The notes under the pieces are model-generated. The model was not told where the DNA came from and did not search any database. It saw only the letters and a program-made list of their open reading frames with translations. Shown piece by piece: positions 1-5,206 of a stretch of DNA of 5,926 nt (position 1 is the stretch's first letter; every line of letters starts with the position of its first letter). The DNA comes from Pseudonocardiales bacterium. Lineage in GTDB: Bacteria; Actinomycetota; Actinomycetes; Mycobacteriales; Pseudonocardiaceae. Position numbers and translations under genes: made by a program. Where the stretch lies: positions 1-5,926 of the forward strand of contig JAODNG010000007.1 of NCBI GenBank assembly GCA_025465385.1, read 5' to 3'.

Positions 1-16
1 TCGTCACCAGCGGCAT
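1..16 (-). CDS. Probable 5' end of a gene cut by the left window edge
   Basis: Reading the minus strand, an ATG at 16-14 is preceded by a strong Shine-Dalgarno sequence GGGAGG (28-23) with a 6-nt spacer, which is ideal geometry for a GC-rich bacterium. Only five codons (MPLVT) lie inside the window, so no product can be assigned. If the gene is real, the repeat-rich DNA to its right is its upstream region, including the TTGCATC direct repeats at 102-125. The call rests on the ribosome binding site and start codon alone. It could be a chance match. Confidence 0.35.
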
Positions 17-101
17 CTTCCACCTCCCATAGGCTCGGGCGGCCAGTACACCCGCCCAGAGCGGTCATAACGCCCGAAACGATGCGCCCGACGGTATTAG
101 A

Positions 102-125
102 TTGCATCAGTTCTTGCATCTGTAC
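102..125. repeat. Tandem 12-bp direct repeat (TTGCATC-type)
   Basis: Two adjacent 12-mers, TTGCATCAGTTC (102-113) and TTGCATCTGTAC (114-125), agree at 10 of 12 positions. The second copy runs into the palindrome CTGTACAG (120-127). The pair lies about 90 bp upstream of the probable minus-strand start at 16. Two half-sites about one helical turn apart are typical of regulator-binding DNA, but no regulator can be named, and two copies could arise by chance. Confidence 0.35.
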
Positions 126-257
126 AGAACGTTTTCGCCGCTCGCCGTACGCGGCATTCCGGTGAATCACTTTCTGTGGCTATTCGCGCACGGCACGCGT
201 TCAGTTGGAATTACGACTAGTGATCGGATGTACACATACGCGTGAGCGTGGTGAACT

Positions 258-294
258 CAACTGCCGCCGTTCCGGCAGTTGACCTTCGGGTCAA
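258..294. terminator. Two overlapping hairpins, terminator- or attenuator-like
   Basis: Hairpin A pairs CAACTGCCG (258-266) with CGGCAGTTG (273-281) around a 6-nt loop. Hairpin B pairs TTGACC (279-284) with GGTCAA (289-294) around the very stable tetraloop TTCG. The two share bases 279-281, so the complete forms of both cannot coexist. No T-run follows on the plus strand, so a classical intrinsic terminator is unlikely, although actinobacterial terminators often lack one. No intact gene adjoins the structure, so its role is unknown. Confidence 0.45.
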
Positions 295-417
295 GTCAGA
301 AGCCGGTTAGCCCGCTTATGCGGAGTTCCAGCCGGAAAAAATACGCATAGCCACAGCAATCCCGGTGCAGGTTCGGCAGCTGCAATCTCCGATGCATTAG
401 CGCTGCACAAGGCGGGG

Positions 418-482
418 GCCGACGGCTGCTTCGAGCGGGGCGAGCGCCGACAAGCTCGCCGGAAGCGGGTGGAGCCGTCGGT
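418..482. repeat. Long bulged stem-loop, about 65 nt
   Basis: Three nested stems stack. CCGACGGCT (419-427) pairs with AGCCGTCGG (473-481), GCTTC (428-432) pairs with GAAGC (462-466), and GGCGAGC (439-445) pairs with GCTCGCC (454-460) around an 8-nt loop. A 6-nt bulge (467-472) and an uneven internal loop interrupt the helix. The structure totals 21 Watson-Crick pairs and is GC-rich. It could be a small structured RNA, a repeat element copied around the genome, or a terminator for something no longer intact. Nothing in the sequence settles which. Confidence 0.45.
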
Positions 483-738
483 GCGCGGAGCACCCGCTGG
501 CTGGCGCTGTGCCGAGGCTCGGCCCGCTAGCTATCCCTGGTGGGGTTTGTCGTAATCCCTAGGTCGACTGCAGGACTTGTGCTGTTCACCTTCGGACCGC
601 AGGGTCTCCCGAGTGAATCTCTGTCTGCGGGACGCATCGGGCATAGCAGCCCTCGTCTGCGGCGTGCGGCCATGCCTCGCGCCGGTTTTGCAACTAGCTC
701 GCACCATGGCCTGGCCGCGGAGGCGTCCATCTTAATGA

Positions 739-764
739 TGATCGGGAGTGTCCGCTCCCGATCA
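739..764. repeat. Perfect 10-bp inverted repeat, 6-nt loop
   Basis: TGATCGGGAG (739-748) and CTCCCGATCA (755-764) are exact reverse complements around TGTCCG. As DNA this is a 26-bp dyad of the size bound by dimeric repressors. As RNA it is a stable hairpin. No T-tract follows on the plus strand. No intact gene starts or ends nearby, so operator and terminator remain equally open. Confidence 0.45.
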
Positions 765-1133
765 CCGACCCGCTCACTTCCTGCGTGCAAGACATCAGTG
801 ACGACGTGGTTGGCATGCCACTGGTTCGCCTGTCACTGAGTGACCTGTCCGGACAGCAGCCCGGGCATCTCTGCGTCACCAAGCATACCAATGGGAACTA
901 AGAATTTCCTTATAACCGTCGTCGCTGTGGGTTCTCCGGTCAGGCCGCAGCGGTGATCAGCTTAGCGTTCATCGGCCCCTGTTGGCAGCGCGACCCGGCT
1001 GATAACGATCGCCTCAGTCAACGCGCCACAGCGCCGGCGACGCTCGCCTAGGCCACCGCGACGTCTCCGCTGGCCACCGACCTCGCCGATTTGGCGATCT
1101 GCACCGCCAGCACTTAATCGAAGGGATCCCATC

Positions 1134-1506
1134 GTGATTCGGCTACACATACTGCGGTTGTTTGCCGCACTCGCCGTGCTCGCGCTCACAACATTCGCCA
1201 GTGCCGGCGCGGTCGCTCGCGCCTGATCGACGTGCTCACTCAGGCAGGCCCGGTGTTCGACCAAACGATCAAGAACGACAAGTTGCGCCACTACGTCAGC
1301 GTGAGCGCGACCGATGGCTACCGGGCGCTGGTGGCCTACGGCGAGATCGATCCCGGCTTCGAGAACATGGACGTGCTTCTGGCGACCAGCGAGGACGGTC
1401 GCTCGCTGGTCGCCGACGGACCGCGGCTGGTCGTTCCCGGTGACATCAGCGGTGGCGCTATGTCAGCAACGTCAATCGGGTGTTCCTCGAAAAGTCCCCG
1501 CTCTGA
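1134..1506 (+). pseudogene. Broken gene for a secreted molybdopterin-binding-fold protein
   Basis: A GTG start at 1134 follows AAGGGA (1121-1126, 7-nt spacer). It opens a 30-residue signal peptide with a basic N-terminus, hydrophobic core and ASA cleavage motif, and is then stopped by TGA at 1224-1226. From about 1223 another frame continues with DVLTQAGPVFD, IKNDKLRHYVSV, GYRALVAYGEIDPGF and PRLVVPGDISGG. These segments resemble the C-terminal half of small exported proteins with an oxidoreductase molybdopterin-binding (SUOX-like) fold. One base appears lost at 1455/1456: shifting there restores RYVSNVNRVFLEKSPL and a stop at 1504-1506. The stretch that normally lies between signal peptide and DVL (roughly 60 residues, from memory of the family) is missing. 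One internal deletion and one frameshift make this a pseudogene, unless the window has sequence errors. It sits next to molybdenum genes, but members of this family need not bind the cofactor. Confidence 0.72.
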
Positions 1507-1522
1507 CACCCCCTTCTCAGGT

Positions 1523-1583
1523 TCCCGAACTTCGCAGCAGAGCTGTACAACCGGCCTCAGGTAGCGCTGCTGTGGAGTTCGGA
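1523..1583. terminator. Stem-loop between convergent genes
   Basis: CCGAAC (1525-1530) pairs with GTTCGG (1577-1582), and CAGCAG (1535-1540) pairs with CTGCTG (1567-1572). A symmetric 4+4 internal loop separates the stems and a 26-nt apical loop caps them. It lies just past the end of the plus-strand pseudogene and just past the mosA stop on the minus strand, where a shared bidirectional terminator would be expected. The large loop and lack of a T-run lower confidence. Confidence 0.35.
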
Positions 1584-1605
1584 AGCGAAAGGGTTGCCCC
1601 GCGCG

Positions 1606-2451
1606 CTAGTCCGCGTGGACGAGGGTGCCTACGTGTTCTCCCTGCAGGGCCTTGGTGATGTTGCCGGGGGTGAGGCCGTTGACGATCTGGATCTCCTTCT
1701 GGTTCTTAGCGTGTGCCATGAGCTGTAGCACCAGCGCGTCTACAGGCAGGGAGTCGAGTTTGCGCGCCAGCAGCGCACCGGCTCCGATCCGCGGGATGAG
1801 CTCGGCTGAGCTGCCGTTGGTTGATGCAGGATCGCTCGTGAACACGCCGTCGACGTCTTTGACGTAGATGAGCCGGGCGGCGCCGTAGGCATCAGCGAGC
1901 AGGAACGCCCCGGTGTCGGTGCGGTGCGGTGGGATTTTGCCCACCTCGGGAGGGAACTCGTAGATCCCGTAGGGCGGGTATCCGTTGGACACCGCAGCCC
2001 GGCTGGCGGCCAGATGCACGGCCAACTGGTGCGCGATCGTTGCATGCGACAGGTAGGACACGCCCTGCTCGGCGAGCAACGCGGCGATGAGATGCCCGTT
2101 CTGCTCCGCCTCCGCGGAGGTCAGCGCGGCCAGCACTCCGGTGGGGAGACCGAGATCGAGCCCGACGCCCAGCACGTGACGGCCGCGGATGCCCGGGCCG
2201 GTGAGGATCAGCAGCCGATGGTCCGGCAGCGCAGCCCGCAGCTCGTCGACGACCGGCACGACTGCGTCCCGGCCCTTGTCCATGATCGAGCGACCGCCGA
2301 TCACGACCACGTTGAGCCACGGCAGCAGCGGGATCACCGGCCGGTCCAGGGGCCGCACGAGTTCGCGGTCGAGCAAGGTCTGGCGCATCAACGGCGAGGG
2401 CACGTCCTTAGCTGCGAAGGAGGACTCGGATTGCGAGACAGTGTTCGTCAT
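1606..2451 (-). CDS. mosA: Molybdenum storage protein alpha subunit
   Basis: The 281-residue product belongs to the amino acid kinase (AAK) superfamily and follows Azotobacter MosA (about 276 aa) along its length. MoSto is a cytoplasmic alpha3beta3 cage that uses ATP to store molybdate as polyoxo clusters. Matching segments are SPLMRQTLLDREL (19-31), LLPWLNVVVIGGR (42-54), HRLLILTG (78-85), GLDLGLPTG (97-105), EAEQNGH (114-120), IPPHRTDTGAFLLADA (173-188) and LQGEHVGTL (269-277). I chose the ATG at 2451 because GGAG (2461-2458) stands 6 nt upstream; a TTG at 2463 overlaps that site and is less likely. Oddities: the AAK lysine of KIGG is V50 here, the position of Azotobacter E129 is S135, and the triple histidine 156-158 is G162-I163-Y164. 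H136 and H146 match Azotobacter H130 and H140. It is the second gene after mosB, 70 bp downstream. The family call is firm; retained function is inferred. Confidence 0.9.
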   Translation of the reverse strand: MTNTVSQSESSFAAKDVPSPLMRQTLLDRELVRPLDRPVIPLLPWLNVVVIGGRSIMDKGRDAVVPVVDELRAALPDHRLLILTGPGIRGRHVLGVGLDLGLPTGVLAALTSAEAEQNGHLIAALLAEQGVSYLSHATIAHQLAVHLAASRAAVSNGYPPYGIYEFPPEVGKIPPHRTDTGAFLLADAYGAARLIYVKDVDGVFTSDPASTNGSSAELIPRIGAGALLARKLDSLPVDALVLQLMAHAKNQKEIQIVNGLTPGNITKALQGEHVGTLVHAD

Positions 2452-2521
2452 GACGTTCTCCAAAGTGGCTGACGGGGCGACGGCGGTCCGATTGCCGGCT
2501 CAGCCGGCAGCGCAACAGCTC
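2452..2521 (-). promoter_or_regulatory. mosB-mosA intercistronic hairpin and mosA ribosome binding site
   Basis: The 70-bp gap holds a 17-nt palindrome, TGCCGGCT-C-AGCCGGCA (2493-2509), which folds as a hairpin, and then the mosA Shine-Dalgarno GGAG at 2461-2458. Such hairpins can protect or process the upstream message and so set subunit ratios. Here the two subunits are needed in equal amounts. No separate mosA promoter is evident. Confidence 0.4.
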
Positions 2522-3343
2522 TCAGGCGGCCGAGATGATCGTGCCGACGTGCTCGCCGGCCAGCGCGCGCCTGAGTAGGCCAGGTCGCAGCCCGTTGATG
2601 ATCTGGACCGACCGCACGTGCCGGGCACGGCGCATCAGTTCCAACACCGGGCGCTCGATAACGAGATCCGGCAGGTCAGCGTCGATCAACTCTTCGACAG
2701 TGATCTCCGGGATCAGTTTGGCACTCGGATCGGTCTTGGGATTGGCCGTATAGAGCCCATCTTCATCCTTGACGTAAATCATATTGGCGCAGCCGTAAAC
2801 CTCTGCCACGAGATAGCATCCGGCATCGGTGCGGTAGGGCGGTATCACTCCCTCGTTGGGCACGCGCTGCCACATATCGTAGGGAGGCATTCCAGAGAAG
2901 ATCGCCGCACCGCACTCAGCGAGGTACAGCGGCAACGCACCGAACGCCGAACCACCCACTACCGGCACCCCGTGGCGGGCCATCAGGTACCCCAGCATCT
3001 GCGCGTTCTGGTCGGCGACCGCGGACCCGACATCGGTCAGCACACCGGTCGGCAGGCCGAGCTCGGCCGCCAGGGAATAGAGGTGTCGAGCCCGGGTGCC
3101 GGCACCGGTACCGATGAGGATCTGATGGCTACGCTTGACCGCCACCAACTCATCCACCACCGGATACACCGCTGCCCTACCACGGTCGATCAGGCTCTGA
3201 CCACCAATTTTAATCACGCTCACATCAGGCAAAATGGCGTAGTCGGGTGCCATATCACTAGCCTGCATGAGTTCCGGATCGCTCAACGGCCGACTCATCA
3301 ACAACGATTCCAGCGAAGCTCTACTCGCCACGTTTGTTGTCAT
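2522..3343 (-). CDS. mosB: Molybdenum storage protein beta subunit
   Basis: The 273-residue AAK-fold protein is close to Azotobacter MosB (about 270 aa). It pairs with MosA to build the ATP-dependent molybdate storage cage. Conserved segments in order are RPLSDPEL (18-25), VIKIGGQSLIDRGRAAVYP (43-61) with the AAK lysine K45 kept, LIGTGAGTRARHLYS (76-90), SAVADQNAQMLG (107-118), FSGMPPY (149-155), GVIPPYRTDAGC (165-176), VKDEDGLYTANPKT (191-204) and ALAGEHVGTII (260-270). The start is ATG 3343, preceded by the purine-rich GGGGAGGG (3355-3348), and the stop is TGA at 2524-2522. It is the promoter-proximal gene of the mosB-mosA pair and is divergent from the regulator at 3800. It differs much less from the Azotobacter protein than mosA does. 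Other AAK members (UMP kinase, aspartokinase) fit poorly because the MoSto-specific segments match across the whole length. Confidence 0.92.
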   Translation of the reverse strand: MTTNVASRASLESLLMSRPLSDPELMQASDMAPDYAILPDVSVIKIGGQSLIDRGRAAVYPVVDELVAVKRSHQILIGTGAGTRARHLYSLAAELGLPTGVLTDVGSAVADQNAQMLGYLMARHGVPVVGGSAFGALPLYLAECGAAIFSGMPPYDMWQRVPNEGVIPPYRTDAGCYLVAEVYGCANMIYVKDEDGLYTANPKTDPSAKLIPEITVEELIDADLPDLVIERPVLELMRRARHVRSVQIINGLRPGLLRRALAGEHVGTIISAA

Positions 3344-3537
3344 GTGACCCTCCCCGTATACCCGGACTGATCACCGACTTTAGACGCGATGGCGCGCGCC
3401 GGGCAGAGGGCGACGGCGCAACGCACTTCGGACCTGCGGAGATGGTCCGGCTAAACGCACCGCGCAGGCGGGAACTGGGTAGCGCGTGATCCGCTCGCCC
3501 GGCGTTGTCATCCAGAAGAGTGGTCTCGCGATTACGT

Positions 3538-3582
3538 GGGTTGTGCGGCCGCGCATCCCCCAGGCGGGCGGCCGCACAACCC
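3538..3582. repeat. Perfect 15-bp inverted repeat in the divergent region
   Basis: GGGTTGTGCGGCCGC (3538-3552) is repeated in exact reverse complement at 3568-3582, leaving a 15-nt loop. A run of six C follows at 3585-3590. It lies about 195 bp upstream of mosB and about 218 bp upstream of the regulator gene, with no gene ending there. It therefore is not an ordinary 3' terminator unless a small transcript ends at it. An operator for a dimeric regulator, a leader attenuator of a long mosBA transcript, or an insulator between the two promoters are possible roles. Confidence 0.55.
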
Positions 3583-3763
3583 TACCCCCCCGCGCGCAGA
3601 TCGTCGCACATAGATCGTTTCCGCACAAGCGGAGTGTGAAGTAGCATACTCCCCTATCCACGGACCTCACTCACGTTTTGATCCGCCGGTGCGTATCGCT
3701 GACGGTGACGCCCAGCAGCTGCGGGGTTCCCTGCCAGCCAAGATCTCAATTACGCCTGCAGCC

Positions 3764-3799
3764 CTGTCTTGGTTCCGCGTCTGCGGCTAGGCTGGGTCG
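3764..3799 (+). promoter_or_regulatory. Probable leaderless promoter of the regulator-mod operon
   Basis: TAGGCT (3788-3793) fits the actinobacterial -10 pattern TANNNT and ends only 6 nt before the ATG at 3800. That places the expected transcript start at or next to the A of the ATG. CTGTCT (3764-3769), with an 18-bp spacer, is a weak -35 candidate. No Shine-Dalgarno sequence precedes the ATG, which agrees with a leaderless message. Confidence 0.55.
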
Positions 3800-4255
3800 A
3801 TGCCCGTGTTCCGGATCGGTGAGGCGGCCCGACTGCTCGGGGTCAGCGATGACACGCTGCGGCGTTGGGCCGACGCCGGGCGCTTCGCCTCCACGACCAC
3901 CGAGTCGGGCCGGCGCGGAGTGGACGGGGCTGAGCTGGCCCGGTTCGCCACCTCGCTGGCCGCAGAGACCGAGGAAGCCGTACCGCACCTGCCCGCCTCC
4001 GCGCGCAACCAGTTACCCGGCCTGGTCACCCGGGTCATCCGGGATCAGGTGATGGCCAAGGTGGAGATCCAGGTCGGACCGCACCGGATCGTGTCGCTGA
4101 TGTCCGCTGAGGCAGTGGACGAACTCGGGCTGGAGCCCGGCGTACTGGCCGTGGCCTCGGTGAAATCCACCAGTGTCGTCGTCACCCTGCCCCAGCCACC
4201 CCGCGACGGCCCCGCCAGGGCGAGCCTGGCCAAGCAGCAGTCAAAGACTTCTTAA
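3800..4255 (+). CDS. HTH-Mop (TOBE) molybdate-responsive regulator
   Basis: The 151-residue protein has two domains. Residues 4-52 form a BldC/MerR-type or excisionase-type helix-turn-helix (FRIGEAARLLGVSDDTLRRWADAGRF at 4-29, DGAELARF at 42-49). Residues 68-131 are a single Mop/TOBE domain starting with the hallmark SARNQLPG (67-74), followed by VMAKVEIQVG and LGLEPGVLAVASVKSTSVVV. Mop domains bind molybdate or tungstate at subunit interfaces, so this is likely a metal-oxyanion sensor that binds DNA, an actinobacterial counterpart of ModE with a different HTH. It probably controls its own operon and perhaps the divergent mosBA genes (inferred). Its TAA overlaps the modA ribosome binding site. 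The remaining alternative is a molybdate-buffering molbindin that has lost DNA binding, which the intact HTH argues against. Confidence 0.85.
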   Translation: MPVFRIGEAARLLGVSDDTLRRWADAGRFASTTTESGRRGVDGAELARFATSLAAETEEAVPHLPASARNQLPGLVTRVIRDQVMAKVEIQVGPHRIVSLMSAEAVDELGLEPGVLAVASVKSTSVVVTLPQPPRDGPARASLAKQQSKTS

Positions 4256-4267
4256 GGAGACAAACCG
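4254..4267 (+). promoter_or_regulatory. modA ribosome binding site overlapping the upstream stop
   Basis: AAGGAG (4254-4259) overlaps the TAA of the regulator gene (4253-4255) and stands 8 nt before the modA ATG at 4268. This makes translational coupling of the two genes likely and fixes the modA start. Confidence 0.8.
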
Positions 4268-5206
4268 ATGCGGGTCGCAGGTGTGACCGGGATGGTGGCC
4301 GCGATGCTGGTGGCGGTGACGGCGTGCGGTGGTTCGAGCACTGGTACCACGCCGAGCACATCAGCCGGGCCGAAGGGCCCGGTGAAGGTGCTCTACGCCG
4401 GCTCGCTGGTCAACCTGATGGAACACAACCTCGGCCCGAAGTTCCAACAGGCGAGCGGGGACACCTTCCAGGGTTTCAGCGCCGGATCCAGCGCGCTGGC
4501 CGCACAGATCAAGGGCAAGGTGCGCCAAGGTGACGTGTTCATCAGTGCTAGCCCGTCGGTCAACAACGACCTGCAGGGGCCGGCCAACGGGAACTGGGTG
4601 CCCTGGTACGTGAAGTTCGCCTCGGCGCCACTGGTGATCGGCTACAACCCGAACTCGAAGTTCGCTGCGGACCTGAAATCAAAGCCGTGGTACCAGGTGA
4701 TCACCGAGGCCGGTTTCAAGATGGGCAGCACCGATCCTGCGGTCGACCCCAAGGGCAAGCTGGCCCAGCAGGCCCTCACTGATGGAGCCAAGATCTACAA
4801 CGATCCGGGGCTGCCGGCCGCCGCGCAGCAGAACATCACCGTGCTCCCGGAGACCGAGCTGGTTGGTCGGCTGGAGTCCGGCCAACTCGACGCCGGCTTC
4901 TTCTACAGCAACGAGGCCGGTGAGCAGAAACTCCCGATCGCCGGCCTCGACAAGGTGCACCTGTCCGCGACCTACACCGTGGCCATGTTGAACATGGCCC
5001 CAGATCCCGCGCCAGCCGCGGACTTCGTGCAGTACCTGGTCTCCCCGGCAGGCGAGGCACTGTTGCAGCAGGACGGCCTGACGGTACTGCCGCTGACCCT
5101 CTACGGTGACCCGGCCGCGGTGCCACCAGCGCTGAAGTCGACGCTACCGACGACGGCCGCCCCCGCCACGCCCACGACCACCACGACGGCGCCTGGCGGC
5201 CGATGA
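4268..5206 (+). CDS. modA: Molybdate/tungstate-binding lipoprotein of an ABC importer
   Basis: The 312-residue protein begins with a lipoprotein signal (hydrophobic stretch at 8-19, lipobox VTAC with acylated C20) and a Gly/Ser/Thr-rich linker (21-35), so it is anchored outside the membrane. The binding domain opens with VKVLYAGSL (39-47) and has AGSSALAAQI (72-81) and GDVFISAS (88-95). These are the oxyanion-binding serine regions of the family. STDPAVDPKG (154-163) and the carboxylates E216/E219 in YSNEAGEQ recall the archaeal WtpA/ModA type, where an Asp and a Glu add to the metal coordination, more than E. coli ModA. The substrate may therefore be tungstate, molybdate or both. A Pro/Thr-rich tail (292-312) follows the domain. 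The gene is 12 bp after the regulator and overlaps modB by the 4 bases ATGA. The family is clear; the anion is inferred. Confidence 0.88.
   Translation: MRVAGVTGMVAAMLVAVTACGGSSTGTTPSTSAGPKGPVKVLYAGSLVNLMEHNLGPKFQQASGDTFQGFSAGSSALAAQIKGKVRQGDVFISASPSVNNDLQGPANGNWVPWYVKFASAPLVIGYNPNSKFAADLKSKPWYQVITEAGFKMGSTDPAVDPKGKLAQQALTDGAKIYNDPGLPAAAQQNITVLPETELVGRLESGQLDAGFFYSNEAGEQKLPIAGLDKVHLSATYTVAMLNMAPDPAPAADFVQYLVSPAGEALLQQDGLTVLPLTLYGDPAAVPPALKSTLPTTAAPATPTTTTTAPGGR

Larger units (their letters stand above)
295..1133. other. Gene-poor stretch with no supportable gene
   Basis: About 840 bp holds only short open frames on either strand. None has a recognisable domain, a convincing ribosome binding site or a typical actinobacterial protein composition. 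The stretch contains the stem-loops at 418-482 and 739-764, and a perfect 12-bp palindrome CTGTCCGGACAG at 845-856. A frame open from 698 to the TAA at 899-901 has a plausible protein-like C-terminal part but no good start. The stretch may be a decayed or accessory region. I see no transposase, tRNA or rRNA in it. Confidence 0.5.
3344..3799. promoter_or_regulatory. Divergent control region between mosBA and the regulator-mod operon
   Basis: These 456 bp must carry the start signals for both transcription units and contain no convincing gene. The mosB ribosome binding site is at 3355-3348. A TANNNT-type hexamer TAAAGT on the minus strand (3382-3377) is a weak -10 candidate for mosBA. Other elements are the palindrome GGCGCGCGCC (3391-3400), a small hairpin CGGACC/GGTCCG (3429-3434 with 3444-3449), the large inverted repeat at 3538-3582, and a short hairpin TCCGC-ACAA-GCGGA (3620-3633). 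I see no good match to the Escherichia coli ModE box. A minus-strand frame across 3380-3670 has no ribosome binding site or known domain and looks random. Confidence 0.55.

Noticed and set aside
33..245. Plus-strand frame open for 70 codons ending at TGA 243-245
   Set aside because: There is no start codon with a ribosome binding site and no recognised similarity. The length is within chance for this composition.
296..540. Possible tRNA or riboswitch among the hairpins here
   Set aside because: No cloverleaf with a T-loop GGTTCRA in register and no recognisable riboswitch core could be found. The molybdenum-cofactor riboswitch pattern was looked for and not seen.
962..1291. Minus-strand open frame of 109 codons
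   Set aside because: It overlaps the signal peptide and conserved part of the plus-strand pseudogene, is Arg-rich and has no ribosome binding site. It is best explained as a shadow frame.
1521..1725. Plus-strand reading FPNFAAELYNRPQVALLWSS as a possible gene remnant
   Set aside because: It overlaps the convergent stem-loop and runs into the antisense of mosA. No family was recognised, so it is not supportable.
1892..2472. Long open frames on both strands over mosA (minus 1892-2320, plus 1924-2472)
   Set aside because: Both overlap a gene with firm family similarity and have compositions typical of out-of-frame GC-rich DNA.
2618..3370. Plus-strand frame of 250 codons opposite mosB
   Set aside because: It is the antisense shadow of mosB. 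It is rich in His, Arg and Gln and has no domain.
3380..3670. Minus-strand frame of 96 codons in the divergent region
   Set aside because: It runs through the perfect inverted repeat, lacks a ribosome binding site and recognisable domain, and has a random-looking composition.
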